64,000 nt of DNA, taken from the NCBI GenBank assembly GCA_963513935.1, contig OY740774.1, positions 83,538,890 to 83,602,889 of the forward strand, given 5' to 3'. The stretch's first letter is position 1. Every line of letters begins with the position of its first letter. Both the position numbers and the translations under genes were made by a program. This document shows positions 57,301-63,530 of the stretch, piece by piece. Source of the stretch: Aphrophora alni (Eukaryota > Arthropoda > Insecta > Hemiptera > Aphrophoridae). The notes below the pieces were generated by a model that saw only the letters and a program-made list of their open reading frames with translations, did not search any database and had not been told where the DNA came from.

Positions 57301-58938
57301 TAGCCTATTAAAAAATGACAAGTATGTGCTTTGTTTAGAAACCTCATATAAATATCAGATATGCTTTACACAGATCCAGCTGTTCATATCAATTTTATAT
57401 GAACAAACTTAAAGACAAATTCTAAACAAAATTATATTTCCAATTTTTCAATTTTATTTTTTCTTATCTAATCTCATCATAACCTTACTACGACAAATTT
57501 CATTAAAAAAACAACAACACATTTTTCAAACTTGTTCTGTGCTCTGCTGCAATAGTAAAATAAAAGGATTTGTGCAAATTTTCTACAACAATACAATGTT
57601 AACTTAAATTCAAAGTTAACAACTTTTATCTATACTTATCTTTGTCAATAAAATTTAAAAGAACTTTTTAAAGAAATTAAAGAGGAAAGGTTAAGATATT
57701 TCACATACTAGTACTGTAAAATATTATAATATAGTCCTATTGTAGATTTCAGCACTGTAAATTTTTACCCATTACGAATAGTCAAAAAACTAAAAATCGC
57801 GTTTCTGGTATTTTAGTTGGTGTTTGGTCACTGAGCAAGAAACAATAGTTTTAAGAAAGTACATAGTGCTAGGCCTCCCTTATCTCCTGTGCCAATCTCA
57901 ATCCTCGATTGAGGAGTTACGTAAACCCACATTCTGATAATCTACATTTTTTGTTTCAATCAAATTAATTGTTATTATTAAATACTGTATACTGTTAACA
58001 AATGCAACTGATATATTGTAATGTTTAAATCTGTTTGACTTTGTGTAACTGTATGATTATTTATTTTGTTATAATTATATTAAAGCTAACGTTTATATTA
58101 TGTATTTTCTGACACTTCCTATACAACAGCAAGAGAAAATAAATGAAATGAAATAAAATAAAGGAATACTGTTGTATTTCATTGCATTATCCACATTTGG
58201 TTTTACAAGAACAAATTTTTTAATCTATTAATTTGTTCCTTGTTATTTAATACAAACACCTCTCAGTCATCATCGGATTATTAAAAAAAAAGAAGAAAAA
58301 GAGCTTAAAATAAAGTCCTTAATATTACCTGATAAGAAAGTTAAAAAGATAAATCTAACCAAAGACTAGATAAAAAAAGGTTTAGATCCAGCACAGTTTC
58401 CTCATCCAAGGATCACTCCTCACGGTTTGTTGTTCACAGAACTACTATCAACTCACAGAGAGGCTTCAAGGAGTTGCTAGTTAAGCCTACAATTTAAAAT
58501 TTTATATATATAATATTTATTTATATGCCTATTTATTTCTCCACGGTGATCTAAAATTATTTATCTTAAATCTATAACGTATAAAATTTACTTTAAAGAA
58601 ATAACATGCTTCTATTTACCTTCTTGTACAAATGCTTCAGATTTTGGTTTGACCAACTTTGGCTGCAACTGATTAATCAAGGCTTCACTATTCTTATAAG
58701 GGCTATAATATTTACTCTTTGATCTCTCACGGTTTTTATCATTATCTTCATATGGCAGCAAGACATCATTACTCATTATCTTTGTAGGTCGCCACGGTTT
58801 CTTTGTAGTTACATAGCTGTTAGAATCTTGAGTTAGTTTCCAGTACAAGTAAAGACTCACAGCCCAAGTCGCTGAAGCAAATATAATGCCGAAAAGGAAA
58901 GATTTGAAGCGTTTTGAAGACGTTACCATGTTTGTATA
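30508..58938 (-). CDS. Polypeptide N-acetylgalactosaminyltransferase, GALNT11/Pgant35A-like (11 exons)
   Basis: Golgi enzyme that transfers GalNAc from UDP-GalNAc to Ser/Thr to start mucin-type O-glycans. Coding pieces, 5' to 3' on the minus strand: 58929-58620 (start ATG), 55956-55818, 53114-52948, 51596-51460, 50519-50275, 48890-48773, 47066-46914, 44850-44608, 40738-40637, 34973-34842, 30648-30508 (TAA 30510-30508). Every junction is AG/GT and the phases agree over 628 codons, close to the family length. Layout: cytoplasmic tail and anchor (about residues 7-31), stem, GT-A catalytic domain with LVDD near 200, DSH at 257-259, WGGEN at 362-366 and VGH at 388-390, then a ricin-type lectin domain (about 505-625). 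GALNT11-like resemblance comes from recalled motifs such as [12 protein letters not shown] and FRKRRPY. Introns hold piggyBac, mariner, LINE and SINE-like insertions; no exon is broken. Confidence 0.95.
30649..32329 (-). other. GALNT last intron, AT-rich part
   Basis: Low-complexity A/T runs. A segment near 31255-31375 (CCGATTTTAATCAAATTTCG) is of a common insect repeat type, without defined ends. Confidence 0.4.
32330..32395 (-). repeat. SINE-like repeat, copy 9 (3' end only)
   Basis: Minus fragment AAGGTGAAAAAATCATTTCG then GTCATTATCCGCTT and an A-run, the 3' end of the family. Sense to GALNT. Confidence 0.6.
32600..33620 (-). pseudogene. LINE RNase H and C-terminal fragment
   Basis: On minus, in order: FPPW-like linker ([18 protein letters not shown]), [12 protein letters not shown] (first RNase H aspartate), [19 protein letters not shown] (the glutamate helix), [20 protein letters not shown] (W-V-P-G-H...A-D-x-x-A-K, with the GH lost), then [20 protein letters not shown] and a hydrophobic tail. 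This is the RNase H plus zinc-knuckle end of an I/Jockey-type LINE. Frameshifts separate the blocks. It sits in a GALNT intron, in the same direction as the gene. Confidence 0.8.
34056..34106 (-). repeat. Short LINE piece shared with 8711-8761
   Basis: TTAAGCT-CAC--GT, then GGGTGGTGCTAAATGAGTAA and CAGC-TTGGTA, are common to both places. At 8711 it directly precedes LINE tail coding sequence on the minus strand; here it abuts a Penelope-like fragment. Confidence 0.5.
34108..34500 (+). pseudogene. Penelope-like fragment, decayed GIY-YIG domain
   Basis: A 126-codon + frame reads [20 protein letters not shown] and [20 protein letters not shown] then QHTATHN, matching C-x-F-C...YIG-x-T-x-x-x-L-x-x-R-x-x-GHR...H of Penelope-like GIY-YIG endonucleases. 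The glycine of YIG is now alanine. No reverse transcriptase is attached. It lies antisense in the last GALNT intron. Confidence 0.6.
34842..34973 (-). CDS. GALNT exon 10: lectin beta repeat
   Basis: Acceptor TAG at 34976-34974, donor GTGAGC from 34841; 44 codons. Encodes [20 protein letters not shown] and [16 protein letters not shown], with LCMD...CH and the Q-E-W motif of the second ricin-type repeat. The intron between this exon and the previous one holds a piggyBac element and a mariner remnant. Confidence 0.93.
35315..35334. promoter_or_regulatory. piggyBac subterminal palindrome 1
   Basis: GTCGGTCATATCGGACCGAC: arms GTCGGTC / GACCGAC around six bases. First of four 20-bp sites; likely a transposase or host-factor binding site (inference). 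Confidence 0.65.
35375..35394. promoter_or_regulatory. piggyBac subterminal palindrome 2
   Basis: GTCGGCCACATTGGCCCGAC, same length and edges as site 1, 60 bases further in. Confidence 0.65.
35656..37326 (+). CDS. piggyBac-like transposase (frameshifted near C-terminus)
   Basis: DDE-type transposase that cuts and pastes at TTAA. The 556-codon frame starts at an ATG after a non-coding leader and has an acidic N-terminus (residues 20-60), then the catalytic core: [11 protein letters not shown] with D259, [10 protein letters not shown] with D337, and [11 protein letters not shown] with D442/D445, the piggyBac D-D-D set. The stop at 37324 comes in the middle of the expected cysteine-rich tail. 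The missing part reads on in the -1 frame to 37448 ([19 protein letters not shown]). The switch point is an A5 run at 37312-37316; one more A would give C-x-x-C in frame. Either a real mutation or a homopolymer sequencing error. Confidence 0.95.
   Translation: MGDQVGDSEIDSFLQLPSETDLSEALSASENTDEDLASDNEDDTDADPDFAPSDGSEYAAVSDIGNMTSTSLSTPTQITMPVQNVVLNDGWKPFEGKQKLFTFTSNSKFNFLENNDYKPIDFYKQYLTDDIVNMMTEETNCNARQVLSSVRISRKSRLNDWKDTDSQEMKQFIGLLIWMGLVVMPRISDYWSKKMLYKNCVVPQVMSRNRFQLILRFWHFNNNANLRTDGHIGKILPLLSKLNELFYTLKDADKNLVVDETMIPYRGRLAFKQYIPGKAHKYGIKVFKLCDGSGYTYSLKIYMGKGTCTNENMSVPSSVVMDLMTNHLNNGHVLYTDNYYTSVELANVLLMNKTYLVGTLRKQKKNVPNKELNEKIPRGQMICLENDDGIVVTKWQDKREVRMLSSFHKPEYVEINKRGRDGVAILKPLVIADYNKAKVGIDLSDQMSSYSTAVRKTVRWYHKVAEELLLGTAVVNCWLAYKEFLKSRPVPAAARKHLFPSITIFREQLAYSLMGLPESNVPQVVKETGHHHLTSSKIVGVGNNKRRIRKVCKNAT
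37312..37448 (+). pseudogene. Out-of-frame C-terminal zinc-binding tail of piggyBac transposase
   Basis: In the frame starting at 37323, 41 codons read to a TAA at 37446-37448 with the cysteine pattern YC-x-x-C-P-x-x-P-F-M-C-x-x-C-F...H, the cross-brace zinc domain that ends piggyBac transposases and binds terminal DNA. It is cut off from the main frame by one base. Confidence 0.85.
37701..37720. promoter_or_regulatory. piggyBac subterminal palindrome 3
   Basis: GTCGGTCCACTATGGCCGAC; its reverse complement aligns with sites 1, 2 and 4, so it is in inverted orientation. Confidence 0.65.
37937..37956. promoter_or_regulatory. piggyBac subterminal palindrome 4
   Basis: GTCGGACATTTTGGACCGAC, next to the right TIR. 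A half-site TATGGCCGAC precedes it at 37902-37911. Confidence 0.65.
38100..39329 (+). mobile_element. Decayed mariner-like transposon, copy B
   Basis: The right end, read inverted, starts CAGGGTGTTTCAAAAATGAC and is followed by TA (39330-39331) and a long (TA)n tract. No matching left TIR was found, so the left end is lost. Inside, a transposase remnant starts at an ATG at 38162. It matches copy A (10328-11571) along its length. Confidence 0.8.
38162..39219 (+). pseudogene. mariner-like transposase, broken
   Basis: N-terminal helix-turn-helix ([20 protein letters not shown] ... [15 protein letters not shown]) as in the DUF4817-type group of Tc1/mariner proteins, then in other frames [22 protein letters not shown] and [19 protein letters not shown], and a tail [20 protein letters not shown]. 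Stops at 38507 and several frameshifts. In the third catalytic motif the expected D (PLDFF) is G, so it is dead twice over. Confidence 0.8.
39332..39381. repeat. (TA)n microsatellite
   Basis: About 24 TA units directly beside the right end of the mariner-like remnant. Confidence 0.9.
39382..40636 (-). other. GALNT intron, AT-rich
   Basis: AT-rich with a second (TA)n tract. The open frames at 40225-40520 have no recognisable content. Confidence 0.4.
39920..39976. repeat. (TA)n microsatellite
   Basis: About 27 TA units preceded by a short TGTG stretch. Confidence 0.9.
40637..40738 (-). CDS. GALNT exon 9: lectin alpha repeat
   Basis: Acceptor CAG at 40741-40739, donor GTTAGT from 40636; 34 codons. 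Encodes [20 protein letters not shown] and [13 protein letters not shown], the first ricin-type repeat (LC-I ... SC). The glutamine at the exon end joins VW of the next exon to form a Q-x-W motif. Confidence 0.9.
41180..41219. repeat. (TA)n microsatellite
   Basis: Twenty TA units. Confidence 0.9.
41402..41450. repeat. Palindrome with alternative hairpin
   Basis: 41402-41437 is a 36-bp palindrome with one mismatch, centred on AAATATATTT. In addition 41401-41411 (AGCAGAAACAA) is the exact inverse of 41440-41450, so two different hairpins can form. Confidence 0.7.
42285..43800 (-). pseudogene. LINE reverse transcriptase fragment with 3' end
   Basis: Minus strand, in order: [17 protein letters not shown] (RT palm segment), [20 protein letters not shown] (the YADD box changed to YADY), then [20 protein letters not shown] and [18 protein letters not shown], and near the end [20 protein letters not shown] and [19 protein letters not shown]. 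This is the second half of a CR1/Jockey-type RT and the usual LINE C-terminus. Loss of the second catalytic aspartate and frameshifts show it is dead. Sense to GALNT. Confidence 0.75.
43801..44607 (-). other. GALNT intron 8, right part
   Basis: Probably continues the decayed LINE on its upstream side, but no clear motif was read. Confidence 0.35.
44608..44850 (-). CDS. GALNT exon 8: end of catalytic domain and linker
   Basis: Acceptor TAG at 44853-44851, donor GTAGGC from 44607. Encodes [20 protein letters not shown] then YLDNIYPEL, the family's GDIS-x-R-x-x-LR...LxCK-x-F-x-WYL pattern, and a linker rich in K, Q and W leading to the lectin domain. Confidence 0.95.
45322..45385. repeat. (AC)n microsatellite
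   Basis: About 32 uninterrupted AC units. Confidence 0.95.
45590..45810 (-). repeat. SINE-like repeat, copy 10
   Basis: Minus copy: TTGTTGTTTAAAAGCC, ACACCTCTCGGTCATTATCG, CTAGCCCTCGAATACTCTAA, TAGCGTCAGGATA, CCAAGACTACATAAAAAAGA, ATCCAGCTAGC. Sense to GALNT. Confidence 0.88.
46914..47066 (-). CDS. GALNT exon 7: catalytic loop with VGHVFRK
   Basis: Acceptor CAG at 47069-47067, donor GTAAGA from 46913. Encodes [35 protein letters not shown] and [14 protein letters not shown]. The histidine of VGH is the third metal ligand of the family and the flexible catalytic loop follows it. Confidence 0.96.
47275..47545 (+). pseudogene. LINE RNase H fragment
   Basis: + frame [20 protein letters not shown] then [18 protein letters not shown], the first RNase H strand (YTDGSK) and the G-x-x-x...S-L-x-L-G-E-Y that leads to the glutamate. 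Ends in a G8 run. Antisense to GALNT, in intron 6. Confidence 0.7.
48060..48425 (+). pseudogene. LINE tail fragment, copy 2
   Basis: Related to 28010-28410: TTAAAACATCAAATAATGTA then TTGAACGATTGTTTCGGC, GGTAGGTTTAGGAGGAGG and TCTTTAGTATGTAAGCAGAA. Too broken to translate with certainty. Confidence 0.45.
48773..48890 (-). CDS. GALNT exon 6: MAGGLF and WGGEN motifs
   Basis: Acceptor CAG at 48893-48891, donor GTAAGT from 48772. Encodes [44 protein letters not shown] belongs to the catalytic, acceptor-binding region. Ends on a codon boundary. Confidence 0.96.
48891..50274 (-). other. GALNT intron 5
   Basis: Contains the second copy of a pogo-type non-autonomous element (49085-49759). Nothing else recognised. 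Confidence 0.5.
49085..49759. mobile_element. pogo-type non-autonomous element, copy 2
   Basis: Shares TGTGGTGTAAATAATATTAA, CTTATGAAATATA-GCCTA, GTAGTTTTTATAT-CCAA and TTCTTATTTTGATTTATAAT with 26110-27039, in the same order. The right end read inverted is CATTAGACTTCTGACTATCC, close to the left end of copy 1 (CAGTAGACTCACGACTATCC). The left end is damaged. No nested SINE here. Confidence 0.6.
50275..50519 (-). CDS. GALNT exon 5: DSH metal-binding motif
   Basis: Acceptor CAG at 50522-50520, donor GTAAGT from 50274. Encodes [20 protein letters not shown], with DSH (D-x-H) expected to bind Mn2+, then [20 protein letters not shown] and [15 protein letters not shown]. The last part is especially like GALNT11/Pgant35A. 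Confidence 0.96.
50622..51094. repeat. Long imperfect inverted repeat, Penelope-like end motif
   Basis: 50622-50754 and 50957-51094 are inverted copies of each other with mismatches and small gaps (shared: TTATAGTTTGTACATTATTG, TTATGTTATGTTGACT, TTTTGATGTATT, GATGATG-GGAAAAGATCC, ACGTGTCATAAA-AAG). The spacer is about 200 bp. The motif CTGATGA...GAAAC recalls hammerhead cores described in Penelope-like terminal repeats, but stem I does not pair convincingly. Confidence 0.65.
51460..51596 (-). CDS. GALNT exon 4: REGLIRARM motif
   Basis: Acceptor AG at 51598-51597, donor GTAATC from 51459. Encodes [20 protein letters not shown]; the RxxGLIRAR segment is near invariant in the family and helps bind UDP. 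Ends on a codon boundary. Confidence 0.95.
51597..52130 (-). other. GALNT intron 3, left part
   Basis: No recognised feature. Confidence 0.35.
52190..52790 (+). pseudogene. LINE C-terminal fragment
   Basis: Shifting + frames give [17 protein letters not shown], then [24 protein letters not shown] text and [18 protein letters not shown], followed by a downstream tail ending in AATCAATCAA. This fits the H-L-x-x-x-G-L...C...H-x-L...R tail of LINE polyproteins. Many stops. Confidence 0.55.
52948..53114 (-). CDS. GALNT exon 3: nucleotide-binding start of GT-A fold
   Basis: Acceptor AG at 53116-53115, donor GTGAGT from 52947. Encodes [20 protein letters not shown] then [19 protein letters not shown] and [15 protein letters not shown], the R-T-V-x-S-x-L helix and LVDD are the hallmark start of the GALNT glycosyltransferase 2 family. 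Confidence 0.95.
53115..54335 (-). other. GALNT intron 2, right part
   Basis: AT-rich, nothing recognised. Confidence 0.4.
54336..54540 (+). repeat. SINE-like repeat, copy 11, with internal inverted duplication
   Basis: The only + copy after 27 kb, antisense to GALNT. It lacks the 5' end. CAGTCTTGGGTTAGATTC (54359-54376) is followed after 8 bases by its exact inverse (54385-54402); then the family resumes with CTATCAGGACTC, CCTGACGCTAT, AAGGCGATAATGAC and TTTAAACAACAAG. Confidence 0.85.
54555..54935 (+). pseudogene. LINE C-terminal fragment
   Basis: + frames give [26 protein letters not shown] text, then [20 protein letters not shown] and [12 protein letters not shown]. It aligns block by block with the minus-strand fragment at 8266-8765 (AYLRLGTGHDCLAAHLKR, DSDLCVLCRQTGEPMNREHL). 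Same LINE family, more decayed. Confidence 0.65.
55495..55680 (-). repeat. SINE-like repeat, copy 12
   Basis: Minus copy: CCTTAAAGGATAAAACCTCT, CTCATCACCTTATAAAAAA, CCCCTCGAATATGCTAATAT, GGTATCTAATCCAAGATTAG. It ends in three CCTAA units (55678-55692). Sense to GALNT. Confidence 0.83.
55818..55956 (-). CDS. GALNT exon 2: start of catalytic region
   Basis: Acceptor AG at 55958-55957, donor GTAAGT from 55817. Encodes [20 protein letters not shown] and ends with KVPDTRH, matching the family pattern of GY-x-x-x-x-FN and x-PDTRH before the first cysteine of the catalytic domain. Confidence 0.93.
55993..56215 (-). repeat. SINE-like repeat, copy 13
   Basis: Minus copy: TTGTTGTTATTTAAAAATAA, AAACCTCTTGATCAACACTA, GGCCTCGAATACTCTAATAG, GAGAGACCTGATAGAATGGG, GACCCAAGACTATATG, ATCCAGCTAGATGCCCTCG. 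Sense to GALNT. Confidence 0.87.
58238..58445 (-). repeat. SINE-like repeat, copy 14
   Basis: Minus copy: CTTGTTATTTAATACAAACA, CCTCTCAGTCATCATCGG, TACCTGATAAGAAAG, CTAACCAAAGACTAGATAAA, TTTAGATCCAGCACAG. Sense to GALNT; an internal deletion has removed the CTAATAGCGTCAGG part. Confidence 0.83.
58620..58938 (-). CDS. GALNT exon 1 of coding region: start, membrane anchor, stem
   Basis: Start ATG is 58929-58927. Just upstream, a T-rich tract ending in TTCCAG (AG at 58940-58939) looks like a splice acceptor, so the ATG lies about 9 bases into this exon and a non-coding first exon is expected further upstream. A longer reading from a TTG at 58947 crosses that acceptor and is rejected. Encodes MVTSSKRFK, a hydrophobic anchor ([20 protein letters not shown]) typical of a type II Golgi protein, and a hydrophilic stem. 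Donor GTAAAT from 58619. Confidence 0.85.
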
Positions 58939-59800
58939 CTGGAACAAATTTTTTTTTAATCTTAATAATTTATGTTACACTTTTAACTATATAAGTAGCA
59001 TTAGGTCATATAGAATATTTGGCTCTTTCCTGCCACTCCTTTATATAAAGTGTTTTCTGTTACCCTCCTACCAGTAGTTGTTAGCATTATAACAAACAAC
59101 ATTATATCGAACAAGATTTAGCTGGTAGACATCAATGATAATTGATAATATGCACTAAATGGAAATTCTTTCTATTTTTCAGGTTACAAACTTACATGAA
59201 ATAAAAGTGCACATTACATTTTTGTAACAAGGGAGCATTGTACCCAATGGGCATTAGAAAGCCAAACTATATTTCAGAACATTGCAAGCTTTTGGACAGC
59301 TATTTTTTTATTAAATAGTTCAGTATAGGCAACACAATCAAATGTTTTTTTCTTATGATATGGCCTTATTTTACTAGTATAGACAATACTATTATGTCAT
59401 GAAATGATGTTTACTTCAACCTAAATAAACTAACTTAATCTAAACTAAATTTGTGGGGAGTAAAACGGAGAAACGTTAAAATGAGAGGTGGGAGGATAAA
59501 CTGAAAAGAACCAAATTTTTACAGTGAGATATTTATTTAAAATTAGGCGAAGTGTAACACTTGTTTGCAGACTTGAGTTTTCAACTTGTCAGGTAGGCTA
59601 TTCTATGTTATTTCATGTTATATTTTCTGTTAAAACTTCTGTAAGTGTAGTTTTTAAACTTTAAAGCAGCGGAATGGAATTTACAAAACTAAAGGTACCG
59701 GTAATAAAATTTTGCAAAATATTGACCTGGAGAATATAGGCTAGACCTATGTTCCTAAATATAAGTAGGGAACATAATTCTATCATGTACAGGAGAAATG

Positions 59801-59870
59801 GGCATGCATTCTCAAGCGGTCACCCATCCAAGTACTAACCGCGCTCAAAGTTGTTTGACTTCGATGATCT
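59801..59870 (-). ncRNA. 5S rRNA-derived fragment
   Basis: Minus strand from 59870: ATCATCGAAGTCAAACAACT then GAGCGCGGTTAGTACTTGGA, TGGGTGACCGCTTGAGAA. This matches the internal promoter part and 3' half of metazoan 5S rRNA (consensus recalled as GATCACCGAAGTYAAGCARC and GGGCGCGGTTAGTACTTGGA, then TGGGTGACCGC). The 5' third is absent and the last ~20 bases have diverged. It is either a pseudogene or the head of a 5S-derived SINE. Not a working 5S gene. Confidence 0.75.
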
Positions 59871-60576
59871 ATAAATGCTTTAAATTCTGTAGTTTTGAAA
59901 TCATGATTTTTCTGTGAAAAAGTTAGCTCCGCATTGAAAACTTATTTTATTATTAATAAATAAAATATGTAGAACATGATTTTTTTTTAAATCGCCAAAA
60001 AGACCGGTTGCAGTCACAGTAAACAATTACTGTAAATCCATCTGTGTCAAGAAACAACATTGTTCTATATAGGCCTATGTATAAATTTATATTCCGGATC
60101 TTTGTAACACAATATTTATCTTGTCATACTTTTTTGCACAACTTTCATCAAGGAATCTTTCTAAAATTATTATTTTCCTTTATCTATGAAGCCCACACTT
60201 CTAAGCTACTTATAAACATCTGGACATAACATAGCTTATTGATTTGGTGTGTTAAGATCACATTTATTTACTTTCCATTGATATATCTATAACCGTTAAA
60301 GCCTATCAACTACTCACTCTGTGAAATATTTCAATATTTTTACCAAACCACATTTTCAATTTATTAAAATTCAAATACATTATGCTAAATGTAAGGCTAT
60401 TTGAGGTCATTTAGTCCATAATACTAGTTATTTTCTACGTTTTAAAGAAAGTCGATAGCCTATAAATTCCGCTTGGTAGACTTATCAAAATCATGATACT
60501 AAGCCTTATAATGTAAGTAGGGATCTTCACAGTTTAAAATGTTATATTTAAATAAAATATCAATCTTACAACTAAC

Positions 60577-60700
60577 CTTCAAATTAACGAAATAACCTGA
60601 TTAGGCCTATCTAATCAAGTCCAATTATGAAATCTTTTCAACTCCCAATTCGAGACTTCCAACTGTGACTGTCGTATCGTAAGATAAAAAGATAAGCAAC
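60577..60700 (-). other. Candidate non-coding first exon of GALNT
   Basis: The GALNT start exon appears to begin at a splice acceptor (58938), so an upstream 5' UTR exon is needed. TTTGAAG followed by GTTAGT on the minus strand puts a possible donor at 60576-60575. The sequence above it is moderately GC-balanced. This is a weak guess from position and donor only. Confidence 0.2.
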
Positions 60701-62983
60701 AAAGTAAAAGTTAACGGTAAAAATACCGTTGTGTTTATTGCTCTATCAACAAAAAAACATTATTACTTTAGCTAGCATGTTACTGCTTTTGATGTTAGGG
60801 AACTAGTATGTTATGTTTATCGTTTATGTCACTAACTTCTTCGGACAGGGTGACCAACATAATAATATTTTAAAAGATGTGTGTCTTTACGATATAAAAT
60901 TGCAGTTAAGCCTCAGTGTAAAATTTTTACAATACATCATTCTTTTTTCGAAAATTGTTTTTAATAACATATTAAATGTAAACTGTCAATACATCACACT
61001 ACTGATAACCATCTTGGCGCCACTGTTTTAATAACGAAATAAAAAATGATACAAAAACATTGCACATTTTATTTTATTTAGCGATGTAAATAAAACCTAC
61101 ACAAACACTCAAAAATTTCAAAACACACAAAAACACAAAACTTTCTTTGCCAACACTCAAAAATTCTCTTCAAGAATGTTTTCTGTCAAAACATGAATTA
61201 AATCATGGCGGTCGTTCAATTTCTCAAAATCAATCAAAGTTATTACACTCTATTGTTTACGAAATGTGAAAGTTTACTCCCCAAATCGATGTCCCACATC
61301 ATACGAGAAAATGTTTTTTCACAAGCGAGACTAATAAACTCAAAATTAACCGATTCGGTGAAGTTTTATTTTGGTTTTAAACTATTTTATTTATTAGTTA
61401 ATTTAGGCCTACATATATGGGTACAGTAACTAGAGGTTTAAGAAAAAACACACTTATAATGATTAATTTTTTTATTGTGGAAGCTAATTTTTTTGTAGAG
61501 GGAAGTATCACACACATACAGAAAAAAGTAACTATCAAAACTGAAAGAGAATAGAATATGTTTTAGAAGAAAAGGTCCTTTACAGTGTTTCATATAAATA
61601 TGTATTTGTTATAACGACTAGATAATTACGATTTTAATTAAATCATCATGTATCTCAAAGCTATTTTTATCGATTAACTACAAATCTATCACAGTGAAAA
61701 AATAGTACAGACTAAAAAGAATTCTTAAAAACCGAGAATGGAATTGGTCATTTTATTTACTCCAGAAAACGAAGCCTAGTTTGGTAATAGCAAGAAATTC
61801 TAACTCTTTTTTACTGATCTTCACATTCTATGGCATCAGGAATTTAAATAAAGTTATTTTCAACATGCCGTCCCTCTATCGTCCTTGTCATTATCGTCTT
61901 TAAGATAGCACCACAAAAATGAAAATAAAAACTGAAATTTGGTATGTAGTGTGCTGATATATAACTCTATTGGAATTTAGAAAAATCGAAATAAAACGTC
62001 AAAATGGCGACAGTTTCAATTTTTATTTGTTTATATGTCGTGTTTAATTATTATTATATTAATTTTTAATTTGTTTCTAGGATGACATAGTGGAAGTTAT
62101 TGTTCAAAATGTAATTTTAAGACCTCCTAAGAAAATGTAATATTCCTTTAATTAATTACAATATCTAGGAGAACCGATCAACCGACACAAGCTTGATAAT
62201 AGAGATGGCTTCACACACGAACAGATACGAGACAAAACATAAGCGAAGCGAGTATACGCTTTTCATAAATACACACCTACGAAGTCAAGAAACTAGTAAT
62301 AAACACTTTAATGAAGTTTAGGAAACCTGAGAAACAACAGTTTTATACAAACTTATTCTACTTGATTTAACAATACAATTAATATTTCCTACAAGGCCCA
62401 AGAAACCAATTTTTAATTACAATTAATTACAGTATCTGCTTTAATTGCATTTTATGATAGGACTGGGTAAATACCATGATGACACCCATGAACTTGTTGT
62501 TTAATTTTATATTATGTTCTAGAGGTTTAATTGTTTTTACTCAAATTAAATTGCTTGTTTTAGAAAAATGCATTTATTTTATACGATTTAAAAAAAAAGA
62601 TTGGAGGTATGAAATATTCAAAAGATGGTGTCCCAACTTTCATGAGACAATACAAATTCAAATTTCTCAGAAACAATAACAGATAAAACATATATGAGCT
62701 AAGGACTACAAAGAAAATCAAATAAGCTTTAAAATGAGTGTTAGTTAAAAACGAACAAAATTTGTTTTTCATTTGTTGTTCTAAACATAAAAATTGTGCT
62801 ATTCTTAAAACAATTAACCAGGAATGATAACAATATTATTAACAAATTATAAATGTAAAACGTTTATTAAATCTGTGGTAATAATACTTCATTAAATCTG
62901 GCTTCACTGTCTTCAACATCTAGAATGCAGCTGCGTGGAAGATTCAACAATGGAAACGTACTGTGGAGTAGGTACTGGGGTTG
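60701..62983. other. Upstream region of GALNT, nothing firm
   Basis: AT-rich. A 74-codon + open frame at 61205-61429 starts with ATGGCGGTC in a good start context, but its content is not recognised. Confidence 0.35.
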
Positions 62984-63215
62984 AATGTTGTTTAAAGGTG
63001 AAAAACCTTTCGATAATCATCGCCTAGAAAATCAAATAAAGACATCTAGCCCTCGAATACTCTAATAGTGTCAGGGTCAGAAAAGTACAAGTGTTGGACA
63101 AGACAGACCTGATACGAGTGATGAAAGGAAGAGGTTCAACCCAAGACTACATAAACAAATGTGTAGATTCAGCAATTCGGGATTGCCACGCCCTATCTCA
63201 TTATAGGTGAATACC
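62984..63215 (-). repeat. SINE-like repeat, copy 15
   Basis: Full-length minus copy: TTGTTTAAAGGTGAAAAACC, TAGCCCTCGAATACTCTAAT, AGTGTCAGGGTCAGAAAAGT, AGACCTGATACGAGTG, CAACCCAAGACTACATAAAC, GGGATTGCCACGCCC, CTCATTATAGGTGA. Confidence 0.88.
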
Positions 63216-63317
63216 TATAAACCTTACCAACAATTGTAGAAATTCAACATTATTATGTACAGTAAGTTGTGACTACTATTCGGAAAATTCCTGTACCAAC
63301 TCATTGCAAGATTATTT

Positions 63318-63530
63318 TTAAGACTAAAAACCTTTCGGTCATCATCGCTTACAAACTATAGTCCTCGAATAGACTACTCTAATAACGCCAGAATCAGAAG
63401 CGATCAAAAGTTGGTCAAGAAAGACATGAAAGGAAATATGAACGAGAGGGATCTAACCCAAGACTACACGAAAAAGTGTGTAGAACCAGCTACGTCCGTA
63501 CGCATTATAATGAGCCCCTGAGGGTTACAA
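63318..63530 (-). repeat. SINE-like repeat, copy 16
   Basis: Minus copy: AAAAACCTTTCGGTCATCAT, CCTCGAATAGACTACTCTAA, AACGCCAGAATCAGAAG, GAGGGATCTAACCCAAGACT, GTGTAGAACCAGCTACGTCC, ATAATGAGCCCCTGAGGGTT. About 100 bases from copy 15, same direction. Confidence 0.88.

Larger units (their letters stand above)
55957..58619 (-). other. GALNT intron 1 between coding exons 1 and 2
   Basis: Carries SINE-like copies 13 and 14. An acidic + open frame lies at 56855-57049. The rest is AT-rich. Confidence 0.45.

Noticed and set aside
58945..58947. Longer GALNT N-terminus starting at a TTG upstream of the ATG
   Set aside because: It is not an ATG and it crosses a good splice acceptor; the ATG at 58929 directly precedes the anchor as in the family.
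61205..61429. 74-codon open frame with a good start context (ATGGCGG)
   Set aside because: No recognisable domain, no clear donor site, and length within chance for this composition. Kept only as a note.
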